DNA of 64,000 bases, taken from assembly GCF_024400215.1 (NCBI RefSeq), contig NZ_CP053748.1, positions 3,782,001 to 3,846,000 on the forward strand. The letters are read 5' to 3'. The first letter of the stretch is position 1, and each line of letters starts with the position of its first letter. The stretch comes from Massilia sp. erpn (GTDB lineage Bacteria > Pseudomonadota > Gammaproteobacteria > Burkholderiales > Burkholderiaceae_D). The translations under genes and the position numbers were made by a program. The notes under the pieces are model-generated. The model searched no databases, was not told the DNA's origin, and saw only the letters and a list, made by a program, of their open reading frames with translations. Of this stretch, positions 42,775 through 53,573 are shown in pieces.

Positions 42775-44772
42775 TTAGACGGCCAGCGCTTCGAGCTGCT
42801 CCTGCAGCTCCAGCCATTGACCTTCCAGCTGTTCCAGGTCTTTCGTGTAGAAAGCCTGGTCGGCCAGCAGGGTTTTCAGCTTGGCCTTGTTGGCCGCGTC
42901 GTAGATGGTGGAATCGGCCAGCTGTCCATCGACATCGGCTTTTTGCGCATTGCGCTTGGCCATCTGCTCCTCGACTTTTTTCAGCTTGTTTTCCAGCGGC
43001 TTGCGCTGGGCCGAAAGACGCTGGCGCTGCTCGGCTTCCAGGCGCTTTTGCTCGCGCTTGTCCACGCCCGGCGCCGGTGGCGGCGCGATCGGCGAGGTGG
43101 TCGGGAAGTCGGTCTTGTTGGCCTTGCCGGCGGCGGGCAGCACGTCGGTGCCTTTCCCCATCTTGGTCTGCAGCAGCCAGTCCTTGTAGTCGTCCAGATC
43201 GCCGTCGAAGGGTTGCAGCTTGCCGTCGGCAACGATGATGAACTGGTCGGTGGTGGCGCGCAGCAGGTGGCGATCGTGCGATACCACCACCAGCGTGCCT
43301 TCGAACTGCGCCAGCGCCTCGGTCAGCGCTTCGCGCGTTTCCAGGTCCAGGTGGTTGGTCGGTTCATCCAGCAGCAGCAGATTGGGGCGCTGCCACACGA
43401 TCAGGGCCAGGGCCAGGCGCGCTTTTTCGCCGCCCGAGAAGGGCGCGATCGGGCTGGTGACCATGGTGCCGGGGAAGTTGAAGCCGCCCAGGAAGTTGCG
43501 CAGCTCCTGCTCGCGCGTGGTCGGCGCGATCTTGGCCAGGTGCCACAGCGGCGATTCGTCGTGGCGCAGCATTTCCACCTGGTGCTGGGCGAAGTAGCCG
43601 ATGGTCAGGCCCTTGCCGACGGTCGATTCACCGGTCAGCGGCTGCAGCTCGCCGGCGATGGTCTTGATCAGCGTGGATTTGCCGGCGCCGTTCACGCCCA
43701 GCAGGCCGATGCGCTGGCCGATCTGCAGCGAGAAGTTGATGCCGTGGACGATGGTTTTTTCGCTGATGGCACCCGTGTCCTGGTTCTCGCTGCGGTAGCC
43801 GGCGTTGACGTCTTCCATCACCAGCAGCGGATTGGGGGCGCTGAGCGGCTCGCGGAACTCGAAGGAGAATTCGGCGGCGGCACGCAGCGGCGCCAGCTCT
43901 TCCATCTTGGCCAGCGCCTTCATGCGGCTTTGCGCCTGGCGCGCTTTGGAAGCCTTGGCCTTGAAGCGCTCGATGAACGATTCCAGGTGGGCCTTCTTGC
44001 GCTGCTGCTTCTCGATCATGCCGGCGGCCAGCGTCATTTGCGCGGCGCGCTGGCGCTCGAAACCGGAGTAGTTGCCGGAATAGCGTTTCAGCTTGCGCTC
44101 GTCGATATGCACCACCACGTTCACGATTTCGTCGAGGAAGTCGCGGTCGTGCGAGATGATGATCAGGGTGCCGGCATAGCGTTTCAGCCAGTCTTCCAGC
44201 CAGATGATGGCGTCCAGGTCCAAGTGGTTGGTCGGTTCATCGAGCAGCAGCAGGTCGGAAGGGCACATCAGCGCCTGCGCCAGGTTCAGGCGCATGCGCC
44301 AGCCACCGGAGAAGCTGGCCACCGGCTGCTGCATCTGGTCCAGCGAGAAGCCCAAGCCGAGCAGCAGCTGTTCGCCGCGCGACTGCACAGTGTAGGCGTC
44401 GGCGTCGGCCAGGGCGCTATACACTTCGCCGATGGCGATACCGTTGTCGTGCGAATCCGGCAGGCCTTCCAGTCGCGCCAGTTCGGCCTGCAGCTTGCGC
44501 AGGTTGACGTCGCCGTCGATGGCGTAGTCCAGGGCCGCGCGCTCGAGCGGCGGCGTTTCCTGGGCCACGTAGGCCATGCGCCATTTGGCGGGGAAGTCGA
44601 TATCGCCCTGGTCGGGGTGCAGCTCATTGCGCAGCATGGCGAACAGGCTGGATTTGCCGGCGCCGTTGGCGCCGATCAGGCCGATTTTATCGCCGGGGTT
44701 CAGCGTCAGGTCAGCCTGTTCGAGCAGCGGCTTGATGCCGCGCATCAGGCTGACATTTATCAAACGAATCAT
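42775..44772 (-). CDS. yheS: ABC-F family ATPase, YheS-like
   Basis: A 665-residue soluble twin-ATPase protein that acts on ribosomes, not a transporter. Walker A motifs GANGAGKS (about 34-41) and GVNGAGKS, two signature motifs (FSGGWRMRLNLAQAL and FSGGEKARLALAL) and two LLLLDEPTNHLDL boxes are present. An arm/linker with Lys/Arg-rich helices (SFIERFKAKASKARQAQSR) lies between the domains, and a charged coiled-coil C-terminus follows (about 555-660). Alignment from memory fits E. coli YheS more closely than EttA or Uup. It is 1 bp from prmB upstream, a likely translational unit with a ribosome-modifying enzyme. Confidence 0.93.
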   Translation of the reverse strand: MIRLINVSLMRGIKPLLEQADLTLNPGDKIGLIGANGAGKSSLFAMLRNELHPDQGDIDFPAKWRMAYVAQETPPLERAALDYAIDGDVNLRKLQAELARLEGLPDSHDNGIAIGEVYSALADADAYTVQSRGEQLLLGLGFSLDQMQQPVASFSGGWRMRLNLAQALMCPSDLLLLDEPTNHLDLDAIIWLEDWLKRYAGTLIIISHDRDFLDEIVNVVVHIDERKLKRYSGNYSGFERQRAAQMTLAAGMIEKQQRKKAHLESFIERFKAKASKARQAQSRMKALAKMEELAPLRAAAEFSFEFREPLSAPNPLLVMEDVNAGYRSENQDTGAISEKTIVHGINFSLQIGQRIGLLGVNGAGKSTLIKTIAGELQPLTGESTVGKGLTIGYFAQHQVEMLRHDESPLWHLAKIAPTTREQELRNFLGGFNFPGTMVTSPIAPFSGGEKARLALALIVWQRPNLLLLDEPTNHLDLETREALTEALAQFEGTLVVVSHDRHLLRATTDQFIIVADGKLQPFDGDLDDYKDWLLQTKMGKGTDVLPAAGKANKTDFPTTSPIAPPPAPGVDKREQKRLEAEQRQRLSAQRKPLENKLKKVEEQMAKRNAQKADVDGQLADSTIYDAANKAKLKTLLADQAFYTKDLEQLEGQWLELQEQLEALAV

Positions 44773-44773
44773 A

Positions 44774-45661
44774 TTAAATCTTCAGTTGGTCCGCGGTCAG
44801 CAGGAAGACCATATCGTCGCCCTGGCTGGTGGTGAGCCAGGTCAGGCCCAGATGGCCGAAGGCCGCTTCCGCAAATTCTTTTTCATTGCCGATTTCGACA
44901 ATCAGCAAACCGTCATCGGAGAGGCGCTCGGCGGCGCCGGCCACGATCTTGCGCACCAGGTCCATGCCGTCGGCGCCGCCGTCCAGGGCGATCTGCGGTT
45001 CATGCAGATACTCCTGCGGCAGGCGCGACATGGAACCGGAGTTCACATACGGCGGGTTGGTGATGATCAGATCGTACTTCTTGTCCGGCACGTTCTGATA
45101 CAGGTCGGACTGGATCAGCGTCAGGCGGTCTTCGAGCTTATACGTTGCCACATTGCGGCGCGCCACTTCCAGCGCGTCCGGCGAGATATCGACCGCATCG
45201 ACCTTGGCGTCCGGGAAGGCGTCGGCCAACATGATGGCCAGGCAGCCGGAGCCCGTGCACAGTTCCAGCACATTGGCCACGTTCTCCGGCTCGTTGACCC
45301 AGGGCGCGAAGTAGTGCGGAATCAGTTCGGCGATGAAGGAGCGCGGCACGATGGTGCGCTCGTCCACGTAGAAGTTGTAGGTGCCGAGCCAAGCCTCGTT
45401 GGTGATGTAGGCGGCCGGAATGCGGTCGGTGGCGCGGCGCTCGATCACGGCCAGTACCTGGGTGATTTCCTCTGGCAGCAGGCGCGCGTCGAGGAAGGGT
45501 TCCAGCTTATCCAGCGGCAGCTTGAGCGTGTGCAGGATCAGGTAGGCCGCCTCGTCGAAGGCTTCGGCGCTGCCGTGGCCGAAAAACAGCTTGGCGGCGT
45601 TGAAGCGGGTGGTGGCATAGCGCAGCAGGTCGCGCGGCGTGGTGAAAAGAGTGGTGGTCAT
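44774..45661 (-). CDS. prmB: Ribosomal protein L3 N5-glutamine methyltransferase
   Basis: A 295-residue SAM methyltransferase that modifies a glutamine of ribosomal protein L3. The SAM-binding motif VLELCTGSGCLAIMLA begins at about residue 131, and the catalytic NPPY at 202-205. The PrmB-specific region ERTIVPRSFIAELI precedes motif I, and residues EPQIALDGGADGMDLVRKIV follow it; this separates it from PrmC. It sits between dapE and the YheS gene on the same strand, consistent with a translation-related pair. Confidence 0.94.
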   Translation of the reverse strand: MTTTLFTTPRDLLRYATTRFNAAKLFFGHGSAEAFDEAAYLILHTLKLPLDKLEPFLDARLLPEEITQVLAVIERRATDRIPAAYITNEAWLGTYNFYVDERTIVPRSFIAELIPHYFAPWVNEPENVANVLELCTGSGCLAIMLADAFPDAKVDAVDISPDALEVARRNVATYKLEDRLTLIQSDLYQNVPDKKYDLIITNPPYVNSGSMSRLPQEYLHEPQIALDGGADGMDLVRKIVAGAAERLSDDGLLIVEIGNEKEFAEAAFGHLGLTWLTTSQGDDMVFLLTADQLKI

Positions 45662-45705
45662 TGTTGTTCTCGATAGTTCACGCCGCGCACTGCCTTATCG
45701 CTGTT

Positions 45706-47197
<1,492 letters not shown>

Positions 47198-47295
47198 GGA
47201 TAGGCAAAGAATAGAGGCGTGGCCGGGCCTCGACCCGGCGAAAGTGCGACATTATAGCTCGCCGAAGCCCTGGGAGTGAGTCAGGGCGCGGCCGC

Positions 47296-48435
47296 TCAGC
47301 TATCGAGCGTGAACTCGGTGAACGAGGTTTCGGCGGCCGGCGCCTTGTGTTCTGGCTCGTTGGCGGGCTTGGCGTCCGGCCCGTTGTTGAGCAGCCAAAG
47401 CAGGTTGGTGGCCGAATCGGCGTTGGCCAGGGCTTCTTCCTGGGTGATCGCGCCTTCCTGCACCAGGGCGTACAGCGCCTGCTCGAACGATTGCGAACCG
47501 GGCGAGAGGCTTTTTTCCAGCGCTTCCTTGATCTGGCTGATGTCGCCTTTCTCGATCAGTTCCGAGATATAGCGGGTATTCACCATCACTTCCACGGCCG
47601 GCGTGCGCGTGCCGCCTTGGGCGGAGCGCAGCAGGCGCTGCGACACGATGGCCTTCACCGTAGACGATAAATCCTGCAGCAGCGCCGCGCGGTTTTCGAT
47701 GGGATAGAAGCTGATGATGCGGTTCAGCGCGTTGTAGCTGTTGTTTGCATGCAGCGTCGCCAGCACCAGGTGGCCCGACTGGGCATAGGCCAGGGCGGCG
47801 GCCATGGTTTCCTTGTCGCGGATTTCGCCGATCAGGATGCAGTCCGGCGCCTGGCGCATGGAGTTGCGCAGGGCGGTGTAGAAGTCCTTGGCGTCGCTGC
47901 CGATCTCGCGCTGGTTGACGATGGACTTGCGGTTCTTGAACAGATACTCGATCGGGTCTTCCAGTGTCAGGATATGGCCGGAGCGCAGCTCGTTGCGGTG
48001 ATCGAGCATGGCGGCGATGGTGGTCGATTTGCCGGAGCCGGTGGAGCCGACCAGCAGCAGCAGGCCGCGCTTCTCCATGATGAGTTCAGCCAGCACGGGC
48101 GGCAGGCCGAGTTCTCCCAGCACGGGAATATTCGCGGGTACAAAGCGGAACACGGCGGAAATGCTGCCGCGCTGGCGGAAGGCGGAGAGGCGGAAGCGGC
48201 CCAGGTTTGGCACCGAGACGCCCATATTCAGTTCGTTCTCGCGCGCCAGTTCGTCCATCTGCTCGGGTGAGCAGATTTCGGCCAGCAGGGCGTGGATATT
48301 GTCCGGCTCCAGCTTCTGCTGGTTGATCGGAATCAGATTGCCGTTGATCTTGATGTGGACCGGTGAATTCACCGCGAAGAACATATCCGACGCGTTCTTC
48401 TCCTTCATCAGCTGGAACAAGCGATCCATCGCCAT
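47296..48435 (-). CDS. pilU: Type IV pilus retraction ATPase, PilU
   Basis: A 379-residue hexameric ATPase of the PilT/PilU type that powers pilus retraction. Walker A GSTGSGKST is at residues 130-138, the Asp box has ILTLEDPIEYLF, Walker B is CILIGEIRDKETM, and the His box is HLVLATLHANNSYNAL. The longer Glu/Ala-rich C-terminus, the opening LFQLMKEKNASDMFF and the length favour PilU over PilT. It is isolated from other pil genes, lying between dapD and the ArsC-like gene. A terminator after dapD separates it from that gene. Confidence 0.92.
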   Translation of the reverse strand: MAMDRLFQLMKEKNASDMFFAVNSPVHIKINGNLIPINQQKLEPDNIHALLAEICSPEQMDELARENELNMGVSVPNLGRFRLSAFRQRGSISAVFRFVPANIPVLGELGLPPVLAELIMEKRGLLLLVGSTGSGKSTTIAAMLDHRNELRSGHILTLEDPIEYLFKNRKSIVNQREIGSDAKDFYTALRNSMRQAPDCILIGEIRDKETMAAALAYAQSGHLVLATLHANNSYNALNRIISFYPIENRAALLQDLSSTVKAIVSQRLLRSAQGGTRTPAVEVMVNTRYISELIEKGDISQIKEALEKSLSPGSQSFEQALYALVQEGAITQEEALANADSATNLLWLLNNGPDAKPANEPEHKAPAAETSFTEFTLDS

Positions 48436-48451
48436 GGCACCCTCCGCAAAG

Positions 48452-48478
48452 AAAAACCGGGAGCGCCTGGCTCCCGGT
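48452..48478 (-). terminator. Rho-independent terminator after dapD
   Basis: On the minus strand ACCGGGAGC / GCTCCCGGT arms are followed by TTTTTC. It begins about 10 nt after the dapD stop and ends before the pilU start at 48435. Confidence 0.92.
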
Positions 48479-48488
48479 TAGTAAGGCA

Positions 48489-49316
48489 TTAAACGCCGCG
48501 CAGCAGTTCGTTGATGCCGGTTTTGGCGCGGGTCTGCGCATCCACGCGTTTGACGATCACGGCGCAGTACAGGCTGTACTTGCCGTCTTCCGAAGGCAGG
48601 GAGCCGGACACCACGACGGAACCGGAAGGCACGCGGCCATAGGTGATTTCGCCGGTGGCGCGGTCGTAGATCTTGGTCGACTGGCCGATGTACACGCCCA
48701 TCGAGATCACCGAGTTCTCTTCCACGATCACGCCTTCCACGATCTCGGAACGGGCGCCGATGAAGCAGTTGTCTTCGATGATGGTCGGATTGGCCTGCAT
48801 CGGCTCCAGCACGCCGCCGATGCCCACGCCGCCGGACAGGTGGACGTTTTTGCCGATCTGGGCGCAGGAACCGACGGTGGCCCAGGTGTCGACCATCGCG
48901 CCTTCATCGACGTAGGCGCCGATGTTGACGTAGGAAGGCATGAGTACCACGTTCTTGCCGATGAAGGAGCCGCGGCGGGCAACGGCCGGTGGCACCACGC
49001 GGAAGCCGCCCTTGGCGAAATCGTCGGCGCTGTAGTTGGCGAACTTGGTCGGCACCTTGTCGTAGAACTGCATGGTGCCGTCCGATGGCAGCACCACATT
49101 GTTCTCCAGGCGGAAGGACAGCAGCACGGCCTTCTTGACCCACTGGTTCACCACCCAGGCGCCGCTGTCTTTCTGCGCCACGCGCAGGCTGCCGTTGTCC
49201 AGGCCGGCCAGCACGTGGTTGACGGCGTCGCGCAGTTCGGCGCTGCCGTTGGATGGGTTAATTTCGGCGCGGTTGTCCCAGGCCTGTTCGATGATTTGCT
49301 GAAGTTGTTGGCTCAT
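48489..49316 (-). CDS. dapD: Tetrahydrodipicolinate N-succinyltransferase
   Basis: A 275-residue left-handed beta-helix acyltransferase that transfers succinate from succinyl-CoA in diaminopimelate synthesis. Hexapeptide repeats run at about 105-230 ([40 protein letters not shown]). The family opening [17 protein letters not shown] and the closing [16 protein letters not shown] are present. It follows dapC by 8 bp, so dapC-dapD form an operon ended by the hairpin at 48452-48478. Confidence 0.96.
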   Translation of the reverse strand: MSQQLQQIIEQAWDNRAEINPSNGSAELRDAVNHVLAGLDNGSLRVAQKDSGAWVVNQWVKKAVLLSFRLENNVVLPSDGTMQFYDKVPTKFANYSADDFAKGGFRVVPPAVARRGSFIGKNVVLMPSYVNIGAYVDEGAMVDTWATVGSCAQIGKNVHLSGGVGIGGVLEPMQANPTIIEDNCFIGARSEIVEGVIVEENSVISMGVYIGQSTKIYDRATGEITYGRVPSGSVVVSGSLPSEDGKYSLYCAVIVKRVDAQTRAKTGINELLRGV

Positions 49317-49324
49317 GATGATGT

Positions 49325-50539
49325 TTACTTGGTCAGGGTGTTACAGAATTGGACAATGCGCTGTGCTGCTTCCAGGCCTTCGCCGGTTTCGGCCACCAGG
49401 GCCATGCGGATGCGGTTTTGGCCGGGATTGACGCCATGCGCCTCGCGCGCCAGGAAGCTGCCCGGCAGGACAGTTACATTATATTCGGCGTACAGGCGGC
49501 GCGCGAACTCCGTGTCCGACAGGCCGGTGCGGCTGACATCGGCCCACAGATAGAAGCCCGCGTCGGGCAGCGCCACGTCCAGCACCTGCTGGATCAGCGG
49601 GGTGACGGCGGCGAACTTGGCGCGGTATTGTTCGCGGTTGGATTCGACATGGGTTTCGTCGTTCCAGGCCGCGATCGACGCAGCCTGCACCGGCAGGCTC
49701 ATGGCGCTGCCGTGGTAGGTGCGGTACAACAGGAATTTTTTCAGTACTTCAGCGTCGCCCGCCACGAAGCCTGAGCGCATGCCCGGCACGTTCGAGCGCT
49801 TGGACAGGCTGGAAAACACCACCAGGCGCGCATACGGACGCTCCACCGTGGACAGGCCAAGGATATGGGCCGCCTGCAGGGCGCCCAGCGGCGGCTCCTC
49901 GCCGTGGTAGATCTCGGAATAGCACTCGTCGGAGGCGATGATGAAGCCATGGCGCTCGGACAGGGCGAACAGGTTCTCCCAGTCGGTCAGAGTCAGCACC
50001 GCGCCGGCCGGATTGCCGGGCGAGCACAGATACAGCAGCTGCACGCGCTCCCACACCGAGGCCGGCACGCTGTCGTAATCGCAGGCGAAGTTGCGCGCCG
50101 GGTCGGAATTGACGAAATACGGCTCGGCGCCGGCCAGATAAGCCGCGCCCTCGTAAATCTGATAGAAGGGGTTGGGGCTCACGACGACCGATTGCGCGGC
50201 CGGATCGATCACCGCCTGCGCCAGCGAGAACAGCGCCTCGCGCGAACCGTTCACCGGCAGCACCTGGGTGGCGGGATTCAGCGGCGGAATGCCGTAGCGG
50301 CGCTCCAGCCAGCCGGCGATGGCGCCGCGCAGGGCTTCCGTGCCCAGCGTGGTCGGATAATTTGCCAGACCGGCAAGGTTGTCATCCAGCGCTTGCTGGA
50401 TGAAGGGCGGGGTAGGGTGTTTCGGCTCGCCCATGCCCAGGCTGATCGGGCTATATGCCGCATTCGGCGTGACGCCGGCAAACAGCTGGCGCAGTTTTTC
50501 GAACGGGTAGGTTTGCAGCTTGTCGAGATGTGGGTTCAC
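49325..50539 (-). CDS. dapC: Succinyldiaminopimelate transaminase
   Basis: A 404-residue fold-type I PLP aminotransferase of the DapC group. [18 protein letters not shown] contains the PLP-binding Lys, and [19 protein letters not shown] and an [13 protein letters not shown] start match DapC. The frame is open to 50662, but the conserved start MNPHLDKLQ corresponds to a GTG at 50539, with no clear ribosome site. It is the first gene of the dapC-dapD operon, so three lysine-pathway genes (dapC, dapD, dapE) lie within 5 kb. It is divergent from the membrane-protein gene. Confidence 0.94.
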   Translation of the reverse strand: MNPHLDKLQTYPFEKLRQLFAGVTPNAAYSPISLGMGEPKHPTPPFIQQALDDNLAGLANYPTTLGTEALRGAIAGWLERRYGIPPLNPATQVLPVNGSREALFSLAQAVIDPAAQSVVVSPNPFYQIYEGAAYLAGAEPYFVNSDPARNFACDYDSVPASVWERVQLLYLCSPGNPAGAVLTLTDWENLFALSERHGFIIASDECYSEIYHGEEPPLGALQAAHILGLSTVERPYARLVVFSSLSKRSNVPGMRSGFVAGDAEVLKKFLLYRTYHGSAMSLPVQAASIAAWNDETHVESNREQYRAKFAAVTPLIQQVLDVALPDAGFYLWADVSRTGLSDTEFARRLYAEYNVTVLPGSFLAREAHGVNPGQNRIRMALVAETGEGLEAAQRIVQFCNTLTK

Positions 50540-50647
50540 GGGCGTTGGACGGTGATTTTTTGAGTCGGAACCAATGATTATAGCGTCTGCGCGCAACTGG
50601 GGCCGCGCATGCCATAATCGCAAGAATATCCATTTAAGAACAAGACC

Positions 50648-52459
50648 ATGCAGGCAGTCCACGAAACAAATGAATCCATCCGCGATGCCGCCGTGACCGG
50701 CCAGGTCGGCCGCGCGCGCTTATTGACAGGGCTGGTGCAGGGCGGCCTGCTGTATTGGCTTTACCGCGCTTCGCGTGATACAGCCTGGCCGGCCACCGAT
50801 CCTTTCATGTTTTATCCGCTGCTGATGCTGTCCCTGCTGGTGCCGGTGCTGCTGGTATCGAGCCTGGGACATTTGAACGGCCGCCAGCTGTTGCGCTGGC
50901 TCGGCGCGGTGGTGCTGGTGATCGTCGCTTGCAGCCTGCATGACGCATGGCGGCGCGCCGAGTGGCGGCCGCATGCCGAGCTCTTCCCGTCCTTTTACCT
51001 GTTTGCGTTCTGCGTTTGCTTCCTCTACATCGCGCATTCCCTGGTGCTGGCCGGGGTGCGCGACGGGCGCCGCCTGGCGCAGTACGAGACGTATTTCGAG
51101 TCGGCCTGGAAGCTCTTCCTGCAACTGGCGTTTTCCGCCTTCTTTGTGGGCACGATGTGGGCGGTTCTGTTCCTCGGCAGCGCCTTGTTTGACCTGATCA
51201 AGCTGCGCTTCATGCGCGATCTGCTGGGCAAGTCCTGGTTCGTGGTGCCGGTGATCTGTTTCGCCTTTTCCTGCGCCATGCACGTGACCGACGTGCGGCC
51301 CGCCATCGTGCGCGGCATCCGCACGCTCTTGCTGGTGCTGCTGTCCTGGATACTGCCGATTGCCACGCTGCTGGTGGCAGGCTTCCTGGGCGGCCTGCTG
51401 TTCACTGGGCTGGAGCCGCTGTGGCAGACGCGCCGCGCCACCTCCGTGCTGCTGGGCGCCACGGCCATGCTGGTGGTGCTGATCAACGCCGCCTTCCAGC
51501 ACGGCGGCATGGAACAGGGCGTGGCGCGCATGGTGCGCTTCAGCGCCCGCATCGCGGCCTGCCTGCTGCTGCCGCTGGTGGCTATCGGCATTTATGCGCT
51601 CGGCCTGCGCGTGGCTGGCCGTGGCTGGAGCACGGATCGCGTCATCGCCGCCGCCTGCCTGCTGGTGGCGGCCTGCTACGCCTTCGGTTATTTGTATGCG
51701 GCCTTGCGCAAGGGACCATGGCTGCAGGCGCTGGCCCAGGTGAATGTGGCGGCGGCGCTGCTGGTGCTGGCCGTGCTGCTGGCCCTGTATACCCCATTGC
51801 TCGATCCCGCCCGTATTTCGGTGAATAACCAGGTGGAGCGGCTGAAGCAGGGCCGCGTCACGCCCGAGCATTTCGATTTTGGCTTCCTGCGCTTCGAGGG
51901 CCAGCGCTATGGGCGCGACGCCTTGCAGGAACTGAGCGGCTACAGCCAGGGTGCGCATGCGCCCAGAATACGCGAGCTGGCCGCCATCGCGGCCAAGGCC
52001 ACGATCCGCAGCAGCTACGTTGAGACCGAGGCCAGGTCGATCGGCGAGAATCTGACCATCTGGCCCAAAGGCGCCAAGCTGCCGGCCAGCTTCCCGCTCA
52101 GCGGCTGGAATCTGGTGCGTCCCGACTACGGCCTGCCGCGCTGCCTGCATGAGAAGGGCTTTGACTGCGACGCCTTCGTGCTGGACATGACCGGCGACGA
52201 CAAGCCGGATGTGCTGCTGATCAGCAGCAGTGGATCGCACGGAGCGGCGCTGATGAGTGAGGTCGGGGGCAAATGGCAGATGCTGGGCCGCCTGCCGTAT
52301 GACGTGGCGGGCTGCGACACGCTGCTGCAGAAGATGCGGGCCGGCAGCTATCGCGCGATTGTGCCGAAAATGCGCGATCTGGAAGTGGATGGCCAGCGCA
52401 TTGAACTGGAGGTCGGTGAGTACACGCCCTCCCAAGCCTGCACCGGCGCCGGAAAATAG
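50648..52459 (+). CDS. DUF4153-like multi-pass membrane protein with soluble C-terminal domain
   Basis: A 603-residue inner-membrane protein with roughly 10-11 hydrophobic segments from residues 30 to 390, in the pattern of DUF4153 proteins (LAQYETYFESAWKLFLQLAF is a family-like loop). A hydrophilic C-terminal domain of about 200 residues follows (PARISVNNQVERLKQGRV onwards), with an aspartate-rich CDAFVLDMTGDDKPDVLLI stretch resembling a calcium-binding FG-GAP-like loop. No enzymatic motif is evident. A CATAAT about 30 nt upstream may be the -10. It is divergent from dapC. Function unknown. Confidence 0.78.
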   Translation: MQAVHETNESIRDAAVTGQVGRARLLTGLVQGGLLYWLYRASRDTAWPATDPFMFYPLLMLSLLVPVLLVSSLGHLNGRQLLRWLGAVVLVIVACSLHDAWRRAEWRPHAELFPSFYLFAFCVCFLYIAHSLVLAGVRDGRRLAQYETYFESAWKLFLQLAFSAFFVGTMWAVLFLGSALFDLIKLRFMRDLLGKSWFVVPVICFAFSCAMHVTDVRPAIVRGIRTLLLVLLSWILPIATLLVAGFLGGLLFTGLEPLWQTRRATSVLLGATAMLVVLINAAFQHGGMEQGVARMVRFSARIAACLLLPLVAIGIYALGLRVAGRGWSTDRVIAAACLLVAACYAFGYLYAALRKGPWLQALAQVNVAAALLVLAVLLALYTPLLDPARISVNNQVERLKQGRVTPEHFDFGFLRFEGQRYGRDALQELSGYSQGAHAPRIRELAAIAAKATIRSSYVETEARSIGENLTIWPKGAKLPASFPLSGWNLVRPDYGLPRCLHEKGFDCDAFVLDMTGDDKPDVLLISSSGSHGAALMSEVGGKWQMLGRLPYDVAGCDTLLQKMRAGSYRAIVPKMRDLEVDGQRIELEVGEYTPSQACTGAGK

Positions 52460-52541
52460 GCCGCGCGGAAGCTCCACGTTCACTGCCGCCATGCCGCGAA
52501 ATGCCGGTATAGTGGCAGTTCATTCCGGGAGGAGGTGAACC

Positions 52542-52931
52542 ATGCAAGCACAACCCCTGATCGCCGTGCGCGACGTGCCAGCCGCCAGCCGCTGGTATCA
52601 GCAAGTGCTGGGCTGCCAGAGCGGCCATGGCGGCAACGATTACGAGCAGCTCATCCATGGCGGACGCATGATCCTGCAGCTGCACCGCTGGGAGGCGCAC
52701 GGTCATGCGCATATGGGTAATCCCGACGTGCGGCCCTACGGCAATGGCGTACTGCTGTGGTTTTATAGCGAGGATTTCGATGATGCCGTGGAGCGCGCAG
52801 CCGCCATCCCGGCCACGGTGCTGGAAGGGCCGAAGGAAAACACCAATGCCTCGCATCGTGAAATCTGGCTGCGCGACCTGGATGGCTATGTGGTGGTGAT
52901 CGCCGGACCCTACGGCGATATGGGAATGTAA
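52542..52931 (+). CDS. VOC-superfamily glyoxalase-like protein
   Basis: A 129-residue protein of the glyoxalase/bleomycin-resistance fold. AVRDVPAASRWYQQVLG is the first beta-alpha module, followed by HGGRMILQLHRWEAHGH; the second module runs GVLLWFYSEDFDDAVERA to EIWLRDLDGYVVVIAGP. A strong GGGAGGAGG precedes ATG 52542. Metal-binding residues are plausible (His, Glu) but not certain. It is upstream of the RibD-like gene in the same direction, 80 bp away. The substrate is unknown. Confidence 0.9.
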   Translation: MQAQPLIAVRDVPAASRWYQQVLGCQSGHGGNDYEQLIHGGRMILQLHRWEAHGHAHMGNPDVRPYGNGVLLWFYSEDFDDAVERAAAIPATVLEGPKENTNASHREIWLRDLDGYVVVIAGPYGDMGM

Positions 52932-53011
52932 AAATTTGCGGCTCCTGTTGTCGATTCCAGCGCGGCCCAGCCGTCGTTGGAATGAAAACCCGCTTAACAG
53001 GAGCATGCGCA

Positions 53012-53572
53012 ATGAGAAAACTGGTACTGACGATGTCCATGTCCGCCGACGGCTTCGTGGGCGGCCTGAATGGAGAAATGGACTGGCTGGCCGGCAGCCT
53101 GGACGCCGACGCCACGGCCTGGCTGCTGGATGGCTTATGGCAGGCCGACGCCCACCTGATGGGCAGCGAAGCCTTCCGCGATATGGCGGCGCACTGGGCT
53201 GGGTCGCATGCGGAGCTGGCCGCGCCCCTGAACGCCATTCCCAAGATCGTGTTCACGCGCGGCGGCGTGGCCTTGCCTGCGGATTGCGGCAGCTGGTCGG
53301 AAGCGCGCGTGGTGAAAGGCGGCTTGCGCGATGAAATCCTGCGTCTCAAGGCGCAGCCGGGCCAGCGCCTGCTGGCCCATGGCGGCGCGGGCTTTGCCCA
53401 GAGCCTGGTGCGGCATGGCCTGGTGGATGAATACCAGCTGATCGTGCATCCGGTGGTGCTGGGCAGCGGCTTGCCGCTGTTCCCCATCATGGAGCAGCCG
53501 CTGAAGCTTAAACTACTGAATGCGCGCTGTTTCCCCTCAGGGGCCGTGGCCCATGTCTACCGGCCCGCCTGA
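53012..53572 (+). CDS. DHFR-like/RibD C-terminal-domain reductase
   Basis: A 186-residue protein of the dihydrofolate-reductase superfamily, RibD-C branch. It has MRKLVLTMSMSADGFVG, an active-site GEMDWLAG region, LMGSEAFRDMAAHW, and the C-terminal HGGAGFAQSLVRHGLVDEYQ then HPVVLGSGLPLF. It likely binds NADPH; most such stand-alone proteins have unknown substrates. Start ATG 53012, with AGGAG 8 nt upstream, was preferred over 52982. Its stop is 1 bp from the stop of the convergent gene. Confidence 0.9.
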   Translation: MRKLVLTMSMSADGFVGGLNGEMDWLAGSLDADATAWLLDGLWQADAHLMGSEAFRDMAAHWAGSHAELAAPLNAIPKIVFTRGGVALPADCGSWSEARVVKGGLRDEILRLKAQPGQRLLAHGGAGFAQSLVRHGLVDEYQLIVHPVVLGSGLPLFPIMEQPLKLKLLNARCFPSGAVAHVYRPA

Positions 53573-53573
53573 T

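Noticed and set aside
42817-44835. 672-codon plus-strand open frame opposite the YheS gene
   Set aside because: Composition is typical of an antisense shadow (Val/Gln/Gly-rich), with no ribosome site, and the minus-strand ABC-F motifs are complete.
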